Below are positions 40,074 through 52,820 of a DNA stretch of 64,000 nt, in pieces. Source of the DNA: Symsagittifera roscoffensis. Its lineage: Eukaryota > Xenacoelomorpha > Acoela > Convolutidae. The notes beneath the pieces were generated by a model, which saw only the letters and a program-made list of their open reading frames with translations, ran no database searches and had not been told where the DNA came from. The position numbers were made by a program, and so were the translations under genes. How positions within the stretch are numbered: position 1 is the first letter of the stretch; every line of letters begins with the position of its first letter. The stretch spans positions 16,117,613-16,181,612 of the forward strand of contig NC_087071.1 of the NCBI RefSeq assembly GCF_963678635.1, in the 5' to 3' direction.

Positions 40074-40854
40074 AAGTGTAAGAATAGGCACAATGTTTGA
40101 TACGAATTCAAAACGCCCTTGAAGATTTGACAAACCACAAACCCAGCATTAGACAAGGGAGCCAATCAACCTTCTACATCGTCCTGAATAAGATTCAGTT
40201 GCATTCTATAATTCAGTTGCATTCTATGGTTCAGTTGCATTCAACATTTTGAGGCTATTGAGTGACGCAGAAACAGAATCGGAACAAACATCGGGGTATC
40301 CACGCAAAACTCAAAACAATTCCAATAGTTTAAAAACACCTGTTTTTTGATTGTTCATGCACTAGCTCATTTAATTTATTCCTAAACTTAAAAATGTCGG
40401 TATTTTAATGCAATTTTCATTGATTTTTTCCCACTTCGTTCGAATGTAAATCCACTGTAGAGTTTCGCTTGTTCCTTCACGCCCGCTCCATATTGGGGTC
40501 TGAGTATGGGCAGTTTTGGGGTGAGGCAGTACCTGCACCGTTTCCTGGCTTCGACTTCAAATTAAAATTTTTGAAATCAAGTTCTGCTTAAGATTGTTGT
40601 GCATTGTTATCTATGCTATTGTAAACTACAAAATCAGCAATCAACCTTTTGCTATGTTTAACTCAAAAGGAAATTTGCGTTGAAAATTGCGACTTTCATT
40701 CGGTTCACACATGCTTAGAACTCATTTTGATTCAGCACATGATTTATTGAATCCCCATTTTGCTTCAAGCTCAATTGTTCAGCGAAAATAACTTTCATCT
40801 TTATGCCGAATCTATTCTCTACGAGGGCATCGAAGAATCTGGAACACTATTTGA
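40074..40854. other. Unannotated part of DYRK intron 7
   Basis: No gene seen. A short triplication of 'cattctataattcagttg'-like sequence lies near 40,200-40,240. Confidence 0.5.
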
Positions 40855-41011
40855 TGTTCATTACATAAATTTGTCTCACGGTAATTCTGGCAAAACGCCG
40901 TAAAATCATTTAATAATGTGATGATTTCTTGCAACTAATAAGTTAGTTTTTTGACTTCTGTGAACAAAGAGACAATTTAAGACATAAGTAAAAAGCATCT
41001 TGTCTTAAATA
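40855..41011 (+). repeat. Degenerate left LTR of the BEL/Pao element
   Basis: Aligns with 53,665-53,822 over its length with scattered mismatches; shared words include 'aaatcatttaataatgt', 'tgtgaacaa' and 'ttgtcttaaata'. Only the last 60 bp recur at the internal junctions near 46,620 and 51,630. Downstream 'tggcggccacca' may be a decayed primer-binding site. Ends are approximate. Confidence 0.65.
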
Positions 41012-41081
41012 TCTGGCGGCCACCATTTAGAAATCGAAGTCAACGCCGGAAAAAGTCAAACCAGACCCCTATCTTCAGACA

Positions 41082-41250
41082 ATCAGGCCCCCAGTGACAG
41101 GGAACCGCCTCAGTTCAATCAGGCCCCAGTGACAGGGAACCTCCTCAGTTCCCCAGGCCCCAGTGACAGGGAACCTCCTCAGTTCCCCAGGCCCCTCCCC
41201 AGTTCCCTATGCCCAGCGATAGGTAACCTCCTCAGTTCAATCAGGCCAGA
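41082..41250. repeat. GC-rich minisatellite in BEL leader, block A
   Basis: About six imperfect units of 25-32 bp built on 'caggccccagtgacagggaa' and 'cctcctcagttc'. The GC content is unlike anything nearby. The array recurs at the same place in blocks B and C. Confidence 0.8.
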
Positions 41251-42105
41251 TCAAAAATTTCTAATATTACGAATTTCCTGGGGTTTCTTAACAGAGCCTC
41301 TTCTTGGAGATAACTTGCAATCATTGCAAAAGTTCAATTTTTTTCTCGTGCTATAACTGAAATGTTCATACTCGTTTTTGATATCCAAAATAAAGTCACA
41401 CCAGTACCATTTTTTGGTTTGTAAGGTTCTAAAAGTTAGTGCTTAAGCTTCAAAACTCAATTCGAGCTCACAAAACCCATTTCTGCAAATGTTTAGCGCC
41501 AACCATTTTCGTGCTATTGAAATTCAAAAAAAAATTGTGTTTCTACAACCTAAACTGAGCTAAATTTTTGTACGTTTCTGTAAAATTGTGAATGATTGGG
41601 GTATCAAGGTAGCACTAACTAAAAAAAAACAGGTTTCGCAATTGAAAAAATGATAGCCAACACCCGTTTGCGAAATCTTTTTAACCCAAAAACTGATGCT
41701 TTAAATTTTCAAAGGCCCCATATTTCCGTAACGTTAGTTCTAACCCACAACTAAAAATGTTTCACTAAGCATATCTTAGCAAAGTTTCGTAAGTTTTTCA
41801 GGAAAATATCGAAAGTTTCGAAATCAATCCAATTCAAACAAAAATTTCACCAAATAGTCTTTAACCACAATTCAAAGCGCTCATGACTACGTGAGCTGTA
41901 GCTCATTTTACTTTCTTAAGCATCGTGTTAACCCTATGGTCGATTGAACTCAGCAAAACAAAAGTAAACTTAACTTGAAATAATACTCTTGAGAAAACTC
42001 ATGAAGCTTAAATAACGGAAAAACTTAGCGATCGCTACCATCCGAGCTCGTAAAATGGTAACCCACCTTGTCTACTAAACAATTAATCTTAAAACAATCT
42101 CATTC
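41251..42105 (+). other. BEL leader, block A, noncoding
   Basis: About 0.85 kb of AT-rich leader homologous to about 46,918-47,790 and, with deletions, 51,929-52,638. No ORF. Confidence 0.6.
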
Positions 42106-43363
42106 AATGGCTCCAACAAAGCCAAGCTGACAACAACAGCTTTACTAATGGAGAATTCGCTACAGTACCTTCGAGGAGCTTGAGGAAGAGGTAACGAGGC
42201 AAACAGCCACCTCAAGCGAAATCGAATACGTTAAGCTTAGTTAAGAGAAGGTAACCACTTGTTTCGCCCTTCTCGATAAACTAGCAGACGACTTGGCCGT
42301 GTTTTCCACTCAAGAAGCACAAGACTTCCTCGACAGTGCTTCGACGCTACGAAAATGAAAGTGCGACCTACTAATCAATGTTAGGAAGTACAAAAAGGTC
42401 TTAACAAACAATGGTTCCATTCCCACGTGGTCAAACAGCCCAATCAGAGTGCAAGGCACAATTGCAACAGCCAATGTACCAGTAAAAAGCTCAAATACTA
42501 CTAAAAAATTGGCCAAGAGCGTTATCAGTACTACGGCTGCCGACTTTTCAACTTAAACGTCCAGCTACGATTTGGGTACTTTCGACTTAGACGCTCCAGT
42601 TTTACACATCCACGGGGAAACCAAGAGCTATAGATCAGACAATCAACGGTTATACCGCTACCTCTGCACCTAATTTCAACTACCGCGCTTCTCTACGTTA
42701 CAACTTCTCGCCTCCACTAGTTTTCAATGAAAATCCTTTATGGAACGATAACTCAACACAAGCCCAGATGTCAACTGGCAATAACCGACATGGTCTGCTA
42801 ACAACTTCAATTGCGAATAGGCCTGTTTCTACATCTGAACAGTTCGTTTCTAATCACTTAAACGACCACCATAGGACTAACTCGCAATCACGCGACCAAC
42901 AACGCAACAGTCTTTTCGGCAATGGACAAAGACAAGTCAGTAACCACATTACCAATCATGCGACTAGTGGAATCAACTACAATTTGAAAGGATTCAAGTT
43001 ACCGGATATAAAATAACATAAACCTGACGGCAACCCACTGGCGTGCAACAACTGGTTCGAACTCGTTCAGACTGCGATAGGCAATGACCGACGTCTAAGC
43101 CCGGTTGAGAAAATCATTTAATGCTAAATCCTTAGAGAGCTAAGGAACCAAATCTTTTCAGTACAAACAGGTGAGACTTGGATAAGTGCGTAGATACGGT
43201 AACCCAAAATATGTGGTGTCAGCGTTCATCAGTCAACTAAAAAAGTTTCCTAAATTGATACTAAGCGAGCCAGAGGGCTTTATCAGACACGCTGCTTTCC
43301 TATGGAAACTAATTCACAACTTCGAACTCACCGGCTACACCGCTGATCTAAGTTCTAGTAACC
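42106..43363 (+). pseudogene. BEL/Pao gag remnant, block A, first copy
   Basis: Starts at ATG 42,106. The frame continues through several nonsense codons, with recognisable Gag-like segments at 42,768-43,016 and 43,186-43,386. The early TAA after 'QQQLY' and the TAA after 'AADFST' are shared with blocks B and (for the first) C. It ends abruptly where a second partial copy begins. Confidence 0.65.
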
Positions 43364-44650
43364 TCAAGCGAAATCGAATACGTTAAGCTTAGTTAAGAGA
43401 AGGTAACCACTTGTTTCGCCCTTCTCGATAATCTAGCAGACGACCTTGCCGTGTTTTCCACTCAAGAAGCACAAGACTTCCTCGACAGTGCTTCAATGCT
43501 ACGAAAATGAAAGTGCGACCTACTAATCAATGTAAGGAAGTACAAAAAGGTCTTAACAAACGATGGTTCCATTCCCACGAGGTCAAACAGCCCAATCAGA
43601 AAGCAAGGCACATTTGCAACAGCCAATGTACCAGTAAAAAGCTCAAATACTACTAAAAACTTGGCCAAGAGCGTTATCAGTACTACGGCTGCCGACTTTT
43701 CAACTTAAACGTCCAGCTACGATTTGCGTACTTTCGACTTAGACGCTCCAGTTTAACACATCCACGGGAAACCAAGAGCTATAGATCAGACAATCAACGG
43801 TTATACCGCTACCTCTGCACCAAATTTCAACTACCGCGCTTCTCTACGTTACAACTTCTCGCCTCCACTAGTTTTCAATGAAAATCCTTTATGGAACGAT
43901 AACTCAACACATGAAGCTCAGATGTCAGCTGGCAATAATCGATATGGTCTGCTAACAACTTCAATTGCGAATAGGCCTGTTTCTACATCTGAACAGTTCG
44001 TTTCTAATCACTTAAACGACCACCATAGGACTAACTCCCAATCACACGACGAACAACGCAACAGTCTTTTCGGCAATGAACAAAGACAAGTCAGCAACCA
44101 CGTTACCAATCATCCGAATAGTGGAATCAACTACAATTTGAAAGGATTCAAGTTACCGGATATAAAATAACATAAACCTGACGGCAACCCACTGGAGTGC
44201 AACAACTGGTTCGAACTCTTTCAGACTGCGATAGGCAATGACCGACGTCTAAGCCCGGTTGAGAAAATCATTTAATGCTAAATCCTTAGAGAGCTAAGGA
44301 ACCAAATCTTTTCAGTACAAACAGGTGAGACTTGGATAAGTGCGTAGATACGGTAACCCAAAATATGTGGTGTCAGCGTTCATCAGTCAACTAAAAAAGT
44401 TTCCTAAATTGATACTAAGCGAACCAGAGGGCTTTATCAGACACGCTGCTTTCCTACGGAAACTAATTCACAACTTCGAACTCACCGGCTACACCGCTGA
44501 TCTAAGTTCTAGTAACCTGACCCGACTTGCTCGCTCAAAGCTCCCGTTCAGTCTACTAATGAACTGGGAAGAACACTGCGTGCTGCACGACCTCGATTAC
44601 GATTTATCATGCATTACGTGGCCAAACTGTGCATTTTGTGAATTGTAAGC
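43364..44650 (+). pseudogene. BEL/Pao gag remnant, block A, second copy
   Basis: A direct repeat of about 42,211-43,363 with an offset near 1,154 bp. It extends past the end of the first copy through 'SSNLTRLARSKLPFSLLMNW'. It then runs into about 120 bp that block B lacks, replacing the zinc-finger part. Confidence 0.65.
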
Positions 44651-46184
44651 AGTATCCGCAACATGCCAAAAACATAATTTAAGCTGCCGTGGAATCCGCA
44701 ACTGTGAGTGGAATCTGCAAATTGTAAACCAAAAACCAAATAACACACAGCTTGGCACTACAGTAATCAAGTCCTTTAAATAAGCTAATAATCCTATCGA
44801 AAACTTGAGTGACATCAGAAATCAATTAATTTTATGCCGGTAACTTTTTTAACATTGGCATCAAACTAGATTGCTACGCCATCCTCGACAATTGTAGCAG
44901 CTGCTCGTACATCCTCAGCAAAACAGATGAAGCACTTCAGTGTAAACCAAGCAAACAAATACAATTTAGCGTACGAAGTGCTTTTAGTAAAAACCAAGTA
45001 TTGGACCACATAACGCTACTAAGCCTATTTTCACTCTACAGTCAGTCAACTCAAATAAAACTGAGAGTCAACTTTCCTGATCCAGGCGACAACCCAGTGC
45101 AAATCGTTTACCGTAGATGCTTTCTGGAATACTGCGGAGCGCCATATCAGGAAAGGTCCTACAGGCACGTCCTACGCAGTCAAAAATCTAATAGATTGGA
45201 CGAAAACTGTCCCACTTAACTTCGAAATCGACTAACTTCATTGACCTGAACGATCAAGAAGACGCTACTCTCACTGAAATAGTGAAAAAATTCAGGAAGG
45301 TAGAAAGATCAGGAATTTGCGAAGATAACAAAGCTACATTCTCTGATAAAAGCAAACGACAACTAAGATTTTTAGAACAAAGCATTGAGTACGACGGAGA
45401 TCGCTACAAAACAAAACTACTGTAGAAAAGTGAAGAAAAAAAACCAAACAACTATCCGGTAGCTTAAGCTCAACTGCAATCACCACAAAATGGCTCAAAA
45501 AACACTCTGAAACCATGCAATTTTGAGAAATTGCTTACTACTGGCCTGGAAAATAACTACGTCAAAACGGTTACTTTTCAGTACCCACAGCCTGAATTAC
45601 TTTGTGAACACCCCGTGAGTAATCCAACAAAGCCTGGGAAGGCACGTAGAGTGGCCAACACTGCCTCAACGTACAAAGGCGTCTGTTGAACTCTTGTCTT
45701 AAAACTGGACCCGATCTCCTGAAAAACATGTTTGGCCTTCTACTATGATTCCGGGAAAAACCAGTGGACGTGTCGGCGGATATTGAAGGCATGTTTATGG
45801 AAATAGGTATTAAAAAAGAAGGTTAAAATGCGCTTCGCTTCCTTAGGCCTACCAAAACTGTTGTCAAGCAATACCAACACAAGCGACTTATCTAAGTCAT
45901 CTACTCCATTATGGAGGCGAAAATTTTACTTATGCTACAGTGCATTGGGTCCTGGGCGACAAATGCGATACAATTGATGATACGATATTCGTGCAATTAA
46001 CAACCAAGGTAACTAATACTACAACGTCTACACTGAGAACAGTCCCTCTACAGTACCAAGGGTATTCGACTCACTAGGTATTCTAGCGCCGTATGTCAAA
46101 AAAAACTTGAAAAGTTTCTACAAGACCTGTAAGTAATTCCTGGAACGAGCCTGTGTCCAGTGAATTCGTTCCGATAATTGACAA
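44651..46184 (+). pseudogene. BEL/Pao protease-RT remnant, block A
   Basis: Includes a protease-like 'AILDNCSSCSYIL' near 44,880 (Asp present, Gly replaced by Cys). An RT fragment around 45,740-45,890 ('SADIEGMF') lacks the YMDD segment present in block B, a deletion of roughly 170 bp. Many stops. Confidence 0.6.
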
Positions 46185-46620
46185 ATGGGTCGAACAAGGC
46201 AAACAAGCCTCCCTGTGAGGCTGCCGCGCTTAATTGTACCCCAAGTGCAACTTAGTGATATACCTCTTCATGTTTTCTGCGAAGCGTCGAAAGACGCAAT
46301 GGCTACATGTTTCTACTTCGGAATTTTTGGCAGCTCTGGCCTACACATTACTTTTTTGATTCGCAGAACGAAGGTAGCACCACTAAACCAAGAGAGCATT
46401 CCTAAACTGGAATTACAAGCCACCAATATGGGCACATGGCTGTGCCAATTCGCTGACGATGAAATGCGAATGAAGCCCCGCTTCACTCACTTTTGACAGA
46501 TAGCACAACTGTTTTGTCGTGGATTGCATCGCCCGGTAAACTGATAACTTACTGTGCAAACAGAGTTGGTGAAACACTTACTTTATGCACAGCCGAACAA
46601 TGGAACAAAGAGATATTTTA
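46185..46620 (+). pseudogene. BEL/Pao RNase H-like remnant, block A
   Basis: Encodes 'PLHVFCEASKDAMATCFY' and 'KVAPLNQESIPKLELQATN'. After a stop come 'DSTTVLSWI' and 'ITYCANRVGETL', the usual post-RT RNase H order of BEL/Pao. It ends at the junction with block B, within a short 'aacaaagaga' match to the LTR. Confidence 0.75.
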
Positions 46621-46722
46621 AAACATAAGTAATCAGCATCTTGTCTTAAATATCTGGCGGCCACCATTCAGAAATCGAAGTCAACGCCGGAAAAAGTCAA
46701 ACCAGACCCCTCTCTTCAGACA

Positions 46723-46915
46723 ATCAGGCCCCCAGTAACAGGGAACCTCCTCAATTCAATCAGGCCCCAGTTACAGGGAACCTCCTCAGTTGCACAGGCC
46801 CCTCCCCAGGCCCAGTGATAGGGAACCTCCTCCGTTCCCTAGGCCCAGTGAGAGGGAACCTCCTGAATTCAAAGAGTTACCAGCGATAGGTAACCTCCTC
46901 AGTTCAATCGGGCCA
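46723..46915. repeat. GC-rich minisatellite in BEL leader, block B
   Basis: Homologue of 41,082-41,250 with a slightly different unit order; contains 'agggaacctcctcagttg'-type units. Confidence 0.8.
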
Positions 46916-47790
46916 GATCAAAAATTTCTAATATTACGAATTTCCTGGGTTTTCCTAATTTCCTGAGCCTCTTCTTGGAGATAAATTGAACTCATTCCAA
47001 AACTTCAATTTTTTTTACTCGTGCTATAACTGAAATGTTCATACTCGTATTTGATATCCAAAAGGAAGTCAGACCAGTACCATTTTTTGGTTTATAAGGT
47101 TCTAGAACTTAGTGCTTAAGTTTCAAAACTCTATTTCGAGCTCACAAAACCCATTTCTGCAAATGTTTAACGCCAACCATTTTCGTGCTATAAAAATTCA
47201 AAAAAATTGGTGTTTCTACAATATAAACAGTGCTAGAGTTTTGTACGTTTCTGTAGAATTGTGAATCATCGGGGTACCAAGGTAGCACTAACTAAAAAAA
47301 AAACAGGTTTCGCAATGAAAAAATGATAGCCAACACCCGTTAGCAAAAAAATTTTAACCCAAAAACTCACGCTTTAAGATTTCAAAGGCCCCAGTTATTT
47401 CCGTAACGTTAATTCTAACCCACAGCTAAAAAGGTCTCACTAAGCACATCTTAGCTAAGTTTCTCAAATATTTTAGGAAAATATCGAAAGTCTCAAAAAT
47501 TTGTAAATCAATCCAATTCAAACCAAAATTTCACCAAATAGTCGTAAACCATAATTCAAAGCGCTCATGACCACGTGACCTGTAGCTCATTTTACTTTCT
47601 TAAGCATCGGGTTAACCCTATGGATGCTTGAACTCAGCAAAAAAAAAGTAAACTTAACTTGAAATAAAACTCTTGGGAAAACTCATGAAGCTTAAATAAC
47701 GGAAATACTTAGCGATCGCTACCATCCGAGCTCGTAAAATGGTAACCCACCTTGTCTACTGAACAATTAATCTCAAAACTATCTCATTCA

Positions 47791-49165
47791 ATGGCTCCAA
47801 CGAAGTCAAGCTTACAACAACAGCTTTACTAATGGAGAATCCGCTACAGTACCTTCGAGGAGCTTGAGGAAGCGGTAACGAGGCAAACAGCCACCTCAAG
47901 CGAAATCGAATACGTTAAGCTTAGTTACGAGAAGGTAGCCACTTGCTTCGATCTTCTCGATAAACTAGCAGACGACTTGGCCGCGTTTTCCACTCATGAA
48001 GCACATAACTGCGTCGACAGTGCTTCAACGCTACGAAAATGGAAGTGCGACCTACTAATCAATGTTAGGAAGTACAAAAAGGTCTTAACAAACGATGGTT
48101 CCATTTCCAGAAGGTCAAACAGCCCACTCAGGGTGCAAGGCACATTTGCAACAGCCAATGTACCAGTAAAAAGTCCGAATACTACTAAAAACTTGACCAA
48201 GAGCGTCATAAGTACTACGGCTGCCGACTTTTCAACTTAAACGTCCAGCTACGATTTGCGTACTTTCGACTTAAACGCTCCGGTTTTACACCTCCACCGG
48301 AAACCAACAGAGCTATAGATCAGACAATCAACGGGTTTACCGCTACCTCTGCAACTAAATTCAACTACCGCGCTCCTCTACGATACAACTCCTCGCCTCC
48401 ACAAGTTTTCAATTGAAAGCCTTTTTGGAACGATAACTCAACACACGAAGCCCAGATGTCAACTGGCAATAAACGATATGGTCTGCTAACAACTTCAATT
48501 ACGAATAGTCCTGTTTCTACATCTGAACAGTTCGTTTCTAACCACTTCAACGACCACCATAGGACTAACTCCCAATCACACGACGAACAACGCAACAGTC
48601 TTTTCGGCAATGAACAAAGACAAGTCAGCAACCACGTTACCAATCATCCGAATAGTGGAATCAACTACAATTTGAAAGGATTCAAGTTACCGGATATAAA
48701 ATAACATAAACCTGACGGCAACCCACTGGAGTGCAACAACTGGTTCGAACTCTTTCAGACTGCGATAGGCAATCACCCACGTCTAAGCCCGGTTAAGAAA
48801 ATTATTTAATGCTAAATCCTTAGAGCTACAGAACCAAATCTTTTCAGTACAAACAGGTGATACTTGAAATAGTGCGTAGATACGGTTACTCAAAATAAGT
48901 GGTGTCAGCGTTCATCTGTGAACTAAAAAAAGTTTCCTAAATTGCTACTAAGCAAACCAGAGGGCTTTATCAGACACGCTGCTTTCCTACGGCAATTAAT
49001 TCACAACTTCGAACTCACCGGCTACACCGCTGATCTAAGTTCTCGTAACCTGACCCGACTTGCTCGCTCAAAGCTCCCATTAAGTCTACTAATGAAGTGG
49101 GAAGAACACTGCGTGCTGCACGACCTCGATTACGCTACACAAAGACTTGACGCAGTACTTAAATA
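47791..49165 (+). pseudogene. BEL/Pao gag remnant, block B
   Basis: The best-preserved gag. From ATG 47,791 a stop falls after 13 codons, at the same place as in blocks A and C. After that it is open to 48,240, then broken, then open at 48,456-48,704 and 48,942-49,166. Peptides such as 'DSASTLRKWKCDLLINVRKY' are helix-rich, as in Gag. Confidence 0.7.
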
Positions 49166-49350
49166 ACTACTCGCGAGCATGCGAGAACCTTGACATAGAA
49201 CCATCGACTTCAAACCAAATGGAACAAAATCGCCAACCAACGAAGCAACAATAATTTCACAGCCGACCCAACCAATTTACTTCTATTTCCAAGCAAAACT
49301 ACGACAGATCTTCAGGTATATCGACAAGACCCACAAATTAATTATGTTCA

Positions 49351-49812
49351 ATGGATAACCAAGCCCACTTTATTGAAAAAATTCCGGAATTTTTGAAACT
49401 TTACGTAGATCAACGAGCAGATCTGGTGAAACAACATAAACTGCGCTTCAACTGCTTAGGCCAACACAGATATAGTGAATGCACATCGGCCAAGCGATGT
49501 TTCACCAAAAACTGCAGAGGGAAACACCATTCAACTCTACACATCGGCAAAAAGCTGTTCCAAACGCCGCACAACCAAAAACCAAATAACACACAGCTTG
49601 GCACTACAGTAATCAAGTCCTTTAAACATGCTAATAATCCTATCGAAAATTTGAGTGACATCAGAAATCAATTGAATTGTATGCCGGTAACTTTTTTTAT
49701 TATTGGCATCAAACTAGATAGCTACGCCATCCTCGACAAATGTAGCAGCTGCTCGTACATCCTCAGCAAAACAGATGAAGCACTTCAGTGTAAGCCAAGC
49801 CAACCAGCTTAG
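49351..49812 (+). pseudogene. BEL/Pao zinc-finger and protease segment, block B
   Basis: 153 open codons. Residues 34-62 contain the paired Cys/His arrangement typical of the Gag-protease junction in BEL/Pao elements, including 'RFNCLGQHRYSECTSAKRCF' and 'GKHHSTLH'. The protease-like 'YAILDKCSSCSYIL' near 120-135 has the catalytic Asp, but Cys stands where Gly is expected. The same Cys in block A means the change predates the duplication, or belongs to this family. Confidence 0.8.
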
Positions 49813-50529
49813 CGTACGAAGTGCTTTTATTAAAAACTTAATATCGGACCACATAACGCTACTCAGCCTATGTTCACTCTACAGTCAGTCTACTCAGTTA
49901 AAACTCAGAGTCAACTTTCCTGATCTAGGCGACAACACAGTGCAAAATTTGTTTAGCGTAGATGCTTTCTGGAATAATGCGGAGCGCCATATCAGGAAAG
50001 TTCCTACAGGAACGTCCTACGCAGTCAAAATCTAATAGATTGGACAATAACTGTCCCACTCAGCTTCGAAATTGACTTATTTCATTGACCTGAACGATCA
50101 ATAAGACGCTACTCTCACTGAAATAGTGGAAAAATTCAGGGATGTAGAAGGAGCAGGAATCTGCGAAGATAACAAAGCTACATTCTCTGATAAAAACAAC
50201 GACAATTAAGATTTTTGGAAAAAAGCATTGAGCATGACGGAGATCGCTAGAAAAAAAAACTACCGTAGAAAAGTGAAGTGAAAATACCGAACAACAATCC
50301 GGTAACTTAAGCTCAAGTGCAATCACTACAAAATGGCTCAAAAAACACTCTGAAACCATGCAACTTTGAGAAGTTGCTAACTAATGGCCTGGAAAATGAC
50401 TACGTCAAAACGGTTACTTTTCAGTACCCACAGCCTGAATTACTTTGTTAACACCCCGTGAGTAATCCAATTAAGCCCGGGAAGGCACGCAGAGTGGCCA
50501 ACACTGCCTCAATGTACAAAGGCGTCTGT

Positions 50530-50884
50530 TGAACTCTTGTCCTAAAACTGGGCCCGATCTCCTGAATAACATGTTTGCCCTGCTACTATGATTCCGGGAA
50601 AAACCCGTGGCCGTATCGGCGGATATTGAAGGCATGTTTATGCGAATAGGTATCAAATATGAAGACCAAAATGCGCTTCGCTTCTTTTGGCCTACCAAAA
50701 ATGGTGTCAAGCATTACCAATACACGCGACTTATCTTTCGTGCAAAATGCTCACCATTCATTGCCATCTTTGCGCTTCATCAAACAGCTGCCGATTACTG
50801 CGTAATCAAGCCCAATATTGCTTATCTGCTTCATAAAAGCTTATACATGGACGACTTTGTAAACTCGTGCAGCACGACAGAGTG
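50530..50884 (+). pseudogene. BEL/Pao reverse transcriptase fragment, block B
   Basis: Contains 'VSADIEGMFMRIGIK', 'NALRFFWP', 'YQYTRLIFRAKCSP' and the catalytic 'YMDDFVNS', in the order expected for BEL/Pao RT, and ends at a TGA right after. Upstream, the frame is broken near 50,540-50,590. Confidence 0.88.
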
Positions 50885-51217
50885 AATTCGTATCTACCTA
50901 ACTAAGTTCGGATCTAACACTCATGACGTCATCTACTCCATTATGGAGGCGAAAATTCTACTAATGCTACAGTGCATTGGGTCCTGGGAGACAAATGCGA
51001 TACAATTGATGATACGATATTCGTGCAATTAACAACCAAGGTAACTAATACTACAACGTCTACACTGAGAACAGTCCCTCTACAGTACCAAGGGTATTCG
51101 ACTCACTAGGTATTCTAGCGCCGTATGTCAAAAAAAAACTTGAAAAGTTTCTACAAGACCTGTAAGTATTTCCTGGAACGAACCTGTGTCCAGTGAATTC
51201 GTTCCGATAATTGACAA

Positions 51218-51634
51218 ATGGGCCGAACAATGCAAACAAGCCTCCCTGTGAGGCTGCCGCGCTTAATTGTACCCCAAGTGCAACTTAGTGATATACCTCT
51301 TCATGTTTTCTGCGAAGCGTCGCAAGACGCAATGGCTACATGTATCAACTTCCGAACTCTTGGCAGCTCTGGCCTACACATTACTTTTTTGATTGGCAGA
51401 ACGAAAGTAGCACCACTAAACCAAGAGAGCGTTCCGAAACTGGAATTACAAGCCACCAATTCGCTGACGATGAAATGCGAATGAAGCCCCGCTTCACTCA
51501 CTTTTGACAGATAGCACAACTGTTTTGTCGAGGATTGCATCACCCGGTAAACTGATAACTTACTGTGCAAACAGAGTTGGTGAAACACTTACTTTATGCA
51601 CAGCCGAACAATGCAACAAAGAGATATTTTAAAA
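51218..51634 (+). pseudogene. BEL/Pao RNase H-like remnant, block B
   Basis: Same content as block A: 'PLHVFCEASQDAMATC', 'TKVAPLNQESVPKLELQATN', then a small deletion relative to A, then 'DSTTVLSRI' and 'ITYCANRVGETL'. It ends at the junction with block C. Confidence 0.75.
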
Positions 51635-51730
51635 CAAAAGTAATCAGCATCTTGTCTTAAATATCTGGCGGCCACCATTCAGAAATCGAAGTCAACGCCG
51701 GAAAAAGTCAAACAAGACCCCTCTTTTCAG

Positions 51731-51928
51731 ACAATCAGGCCCCCAGTGACAGGGAACCTCCTCAGTTCAATCAGGCCCCAGTTACAGGGAACCTCCTCAG
51801 TTGCACAGGCCCCTCCCCAGGCCCAGTGATAGGGAATTTCCTCCGTTCCCTAGGCCCAATGAGAGGGAACCTCCTGAATTCAAAGAGTTACCAGCGATAG
51901 GTAACCTCCTCAGTTCAATCAGGCCAGA
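51731..51928. repeat. GC-rich minisatellite in BEL leader, block C
   Basis: Third copy of the leader minisatellite, closest to that of block B. Confidence 0.8.
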
Positions 51929-52638
51929 TCAAAAAAATTTCTAATATTACGAATTTCCTGGGTTTTCCTAATTCCCTGAGCCTCTTCTTGGAGATAACTT
52001 GAACTCATTCCAAAAATTCAATTTTTTTTTTACTCGTGCTATAACTGAAATGTTCATTCTCGTATTTGATATCCAAAATGAAGTCAGACCAGTACCAAAA
52101 AAATTGGTGTTTCTACAACAAAAACAGTGCTAGATTTTTGTACGTTTCTGTAAAATTGTGAATCATTGGGGTACCAAGGTAGCACTAACTAAAAAAAACA
52201 GGTTTCGCAATAAAAAAAATGATAGCCAACACCCGTTAGCGAAAAAATTTTAACCCAAAAACTCACGCTTTAAGATTTCAAAGGCCCCAGTAATTTCCGT
52301 AACGTTAATTCTAACCCACAACTAAAAAGGTCTCAATAAGCACATCTTAGCTAAGTTTCTCAAATATTTTAGGAAAAAATTTCACCAAATACTCTTAAAC
52401 CATAATTCAAAGCGCTCATGACTACGTGACCTGTAGCTCATTTTACTTTCTTAAGCATCGGGTTAACCCGATGGATGCTTGAACTCAGCAAAAAAGTAAA
52501 CTTAACTTGAAATAATACTCTTGAGAAAACTCATGAAGCTTAAATAACGGAAATACTTAGCGATCGCTACCATCCGAGCTCGTAAAATGGTAACCCACCT
52601 TGTCTACTGAACAATTAATCTTAAAACTATCTCATTCA

Positions 52639-52820
52639 ATGGCTCCAACGAAGCCAAGCTTACAACAACAGCTTTACTAACGGAGAATCCGCTACAGTAC
52701 CTTCGAGGAGCTTGAGGAAGAGGTAACGAGGCAAACAGCCACCTCAAGCGAAATCGAATACGTTAAGCTTAGTTAAGAGAAGGTAACCACTTGTTTCGCC
52801 CTTCTCGATAAACTAGCAGG
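52639..52820 (+). pseudogene. BEL/Pao gag 5' fragment, block C
   Basis: About 180 bp from the gag ATG, with the shared early TAA. It stops inside 'LLDKLA', where the sequence jumps to integrase, a deletion of most of gag and pol. Confidence 0.7.
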
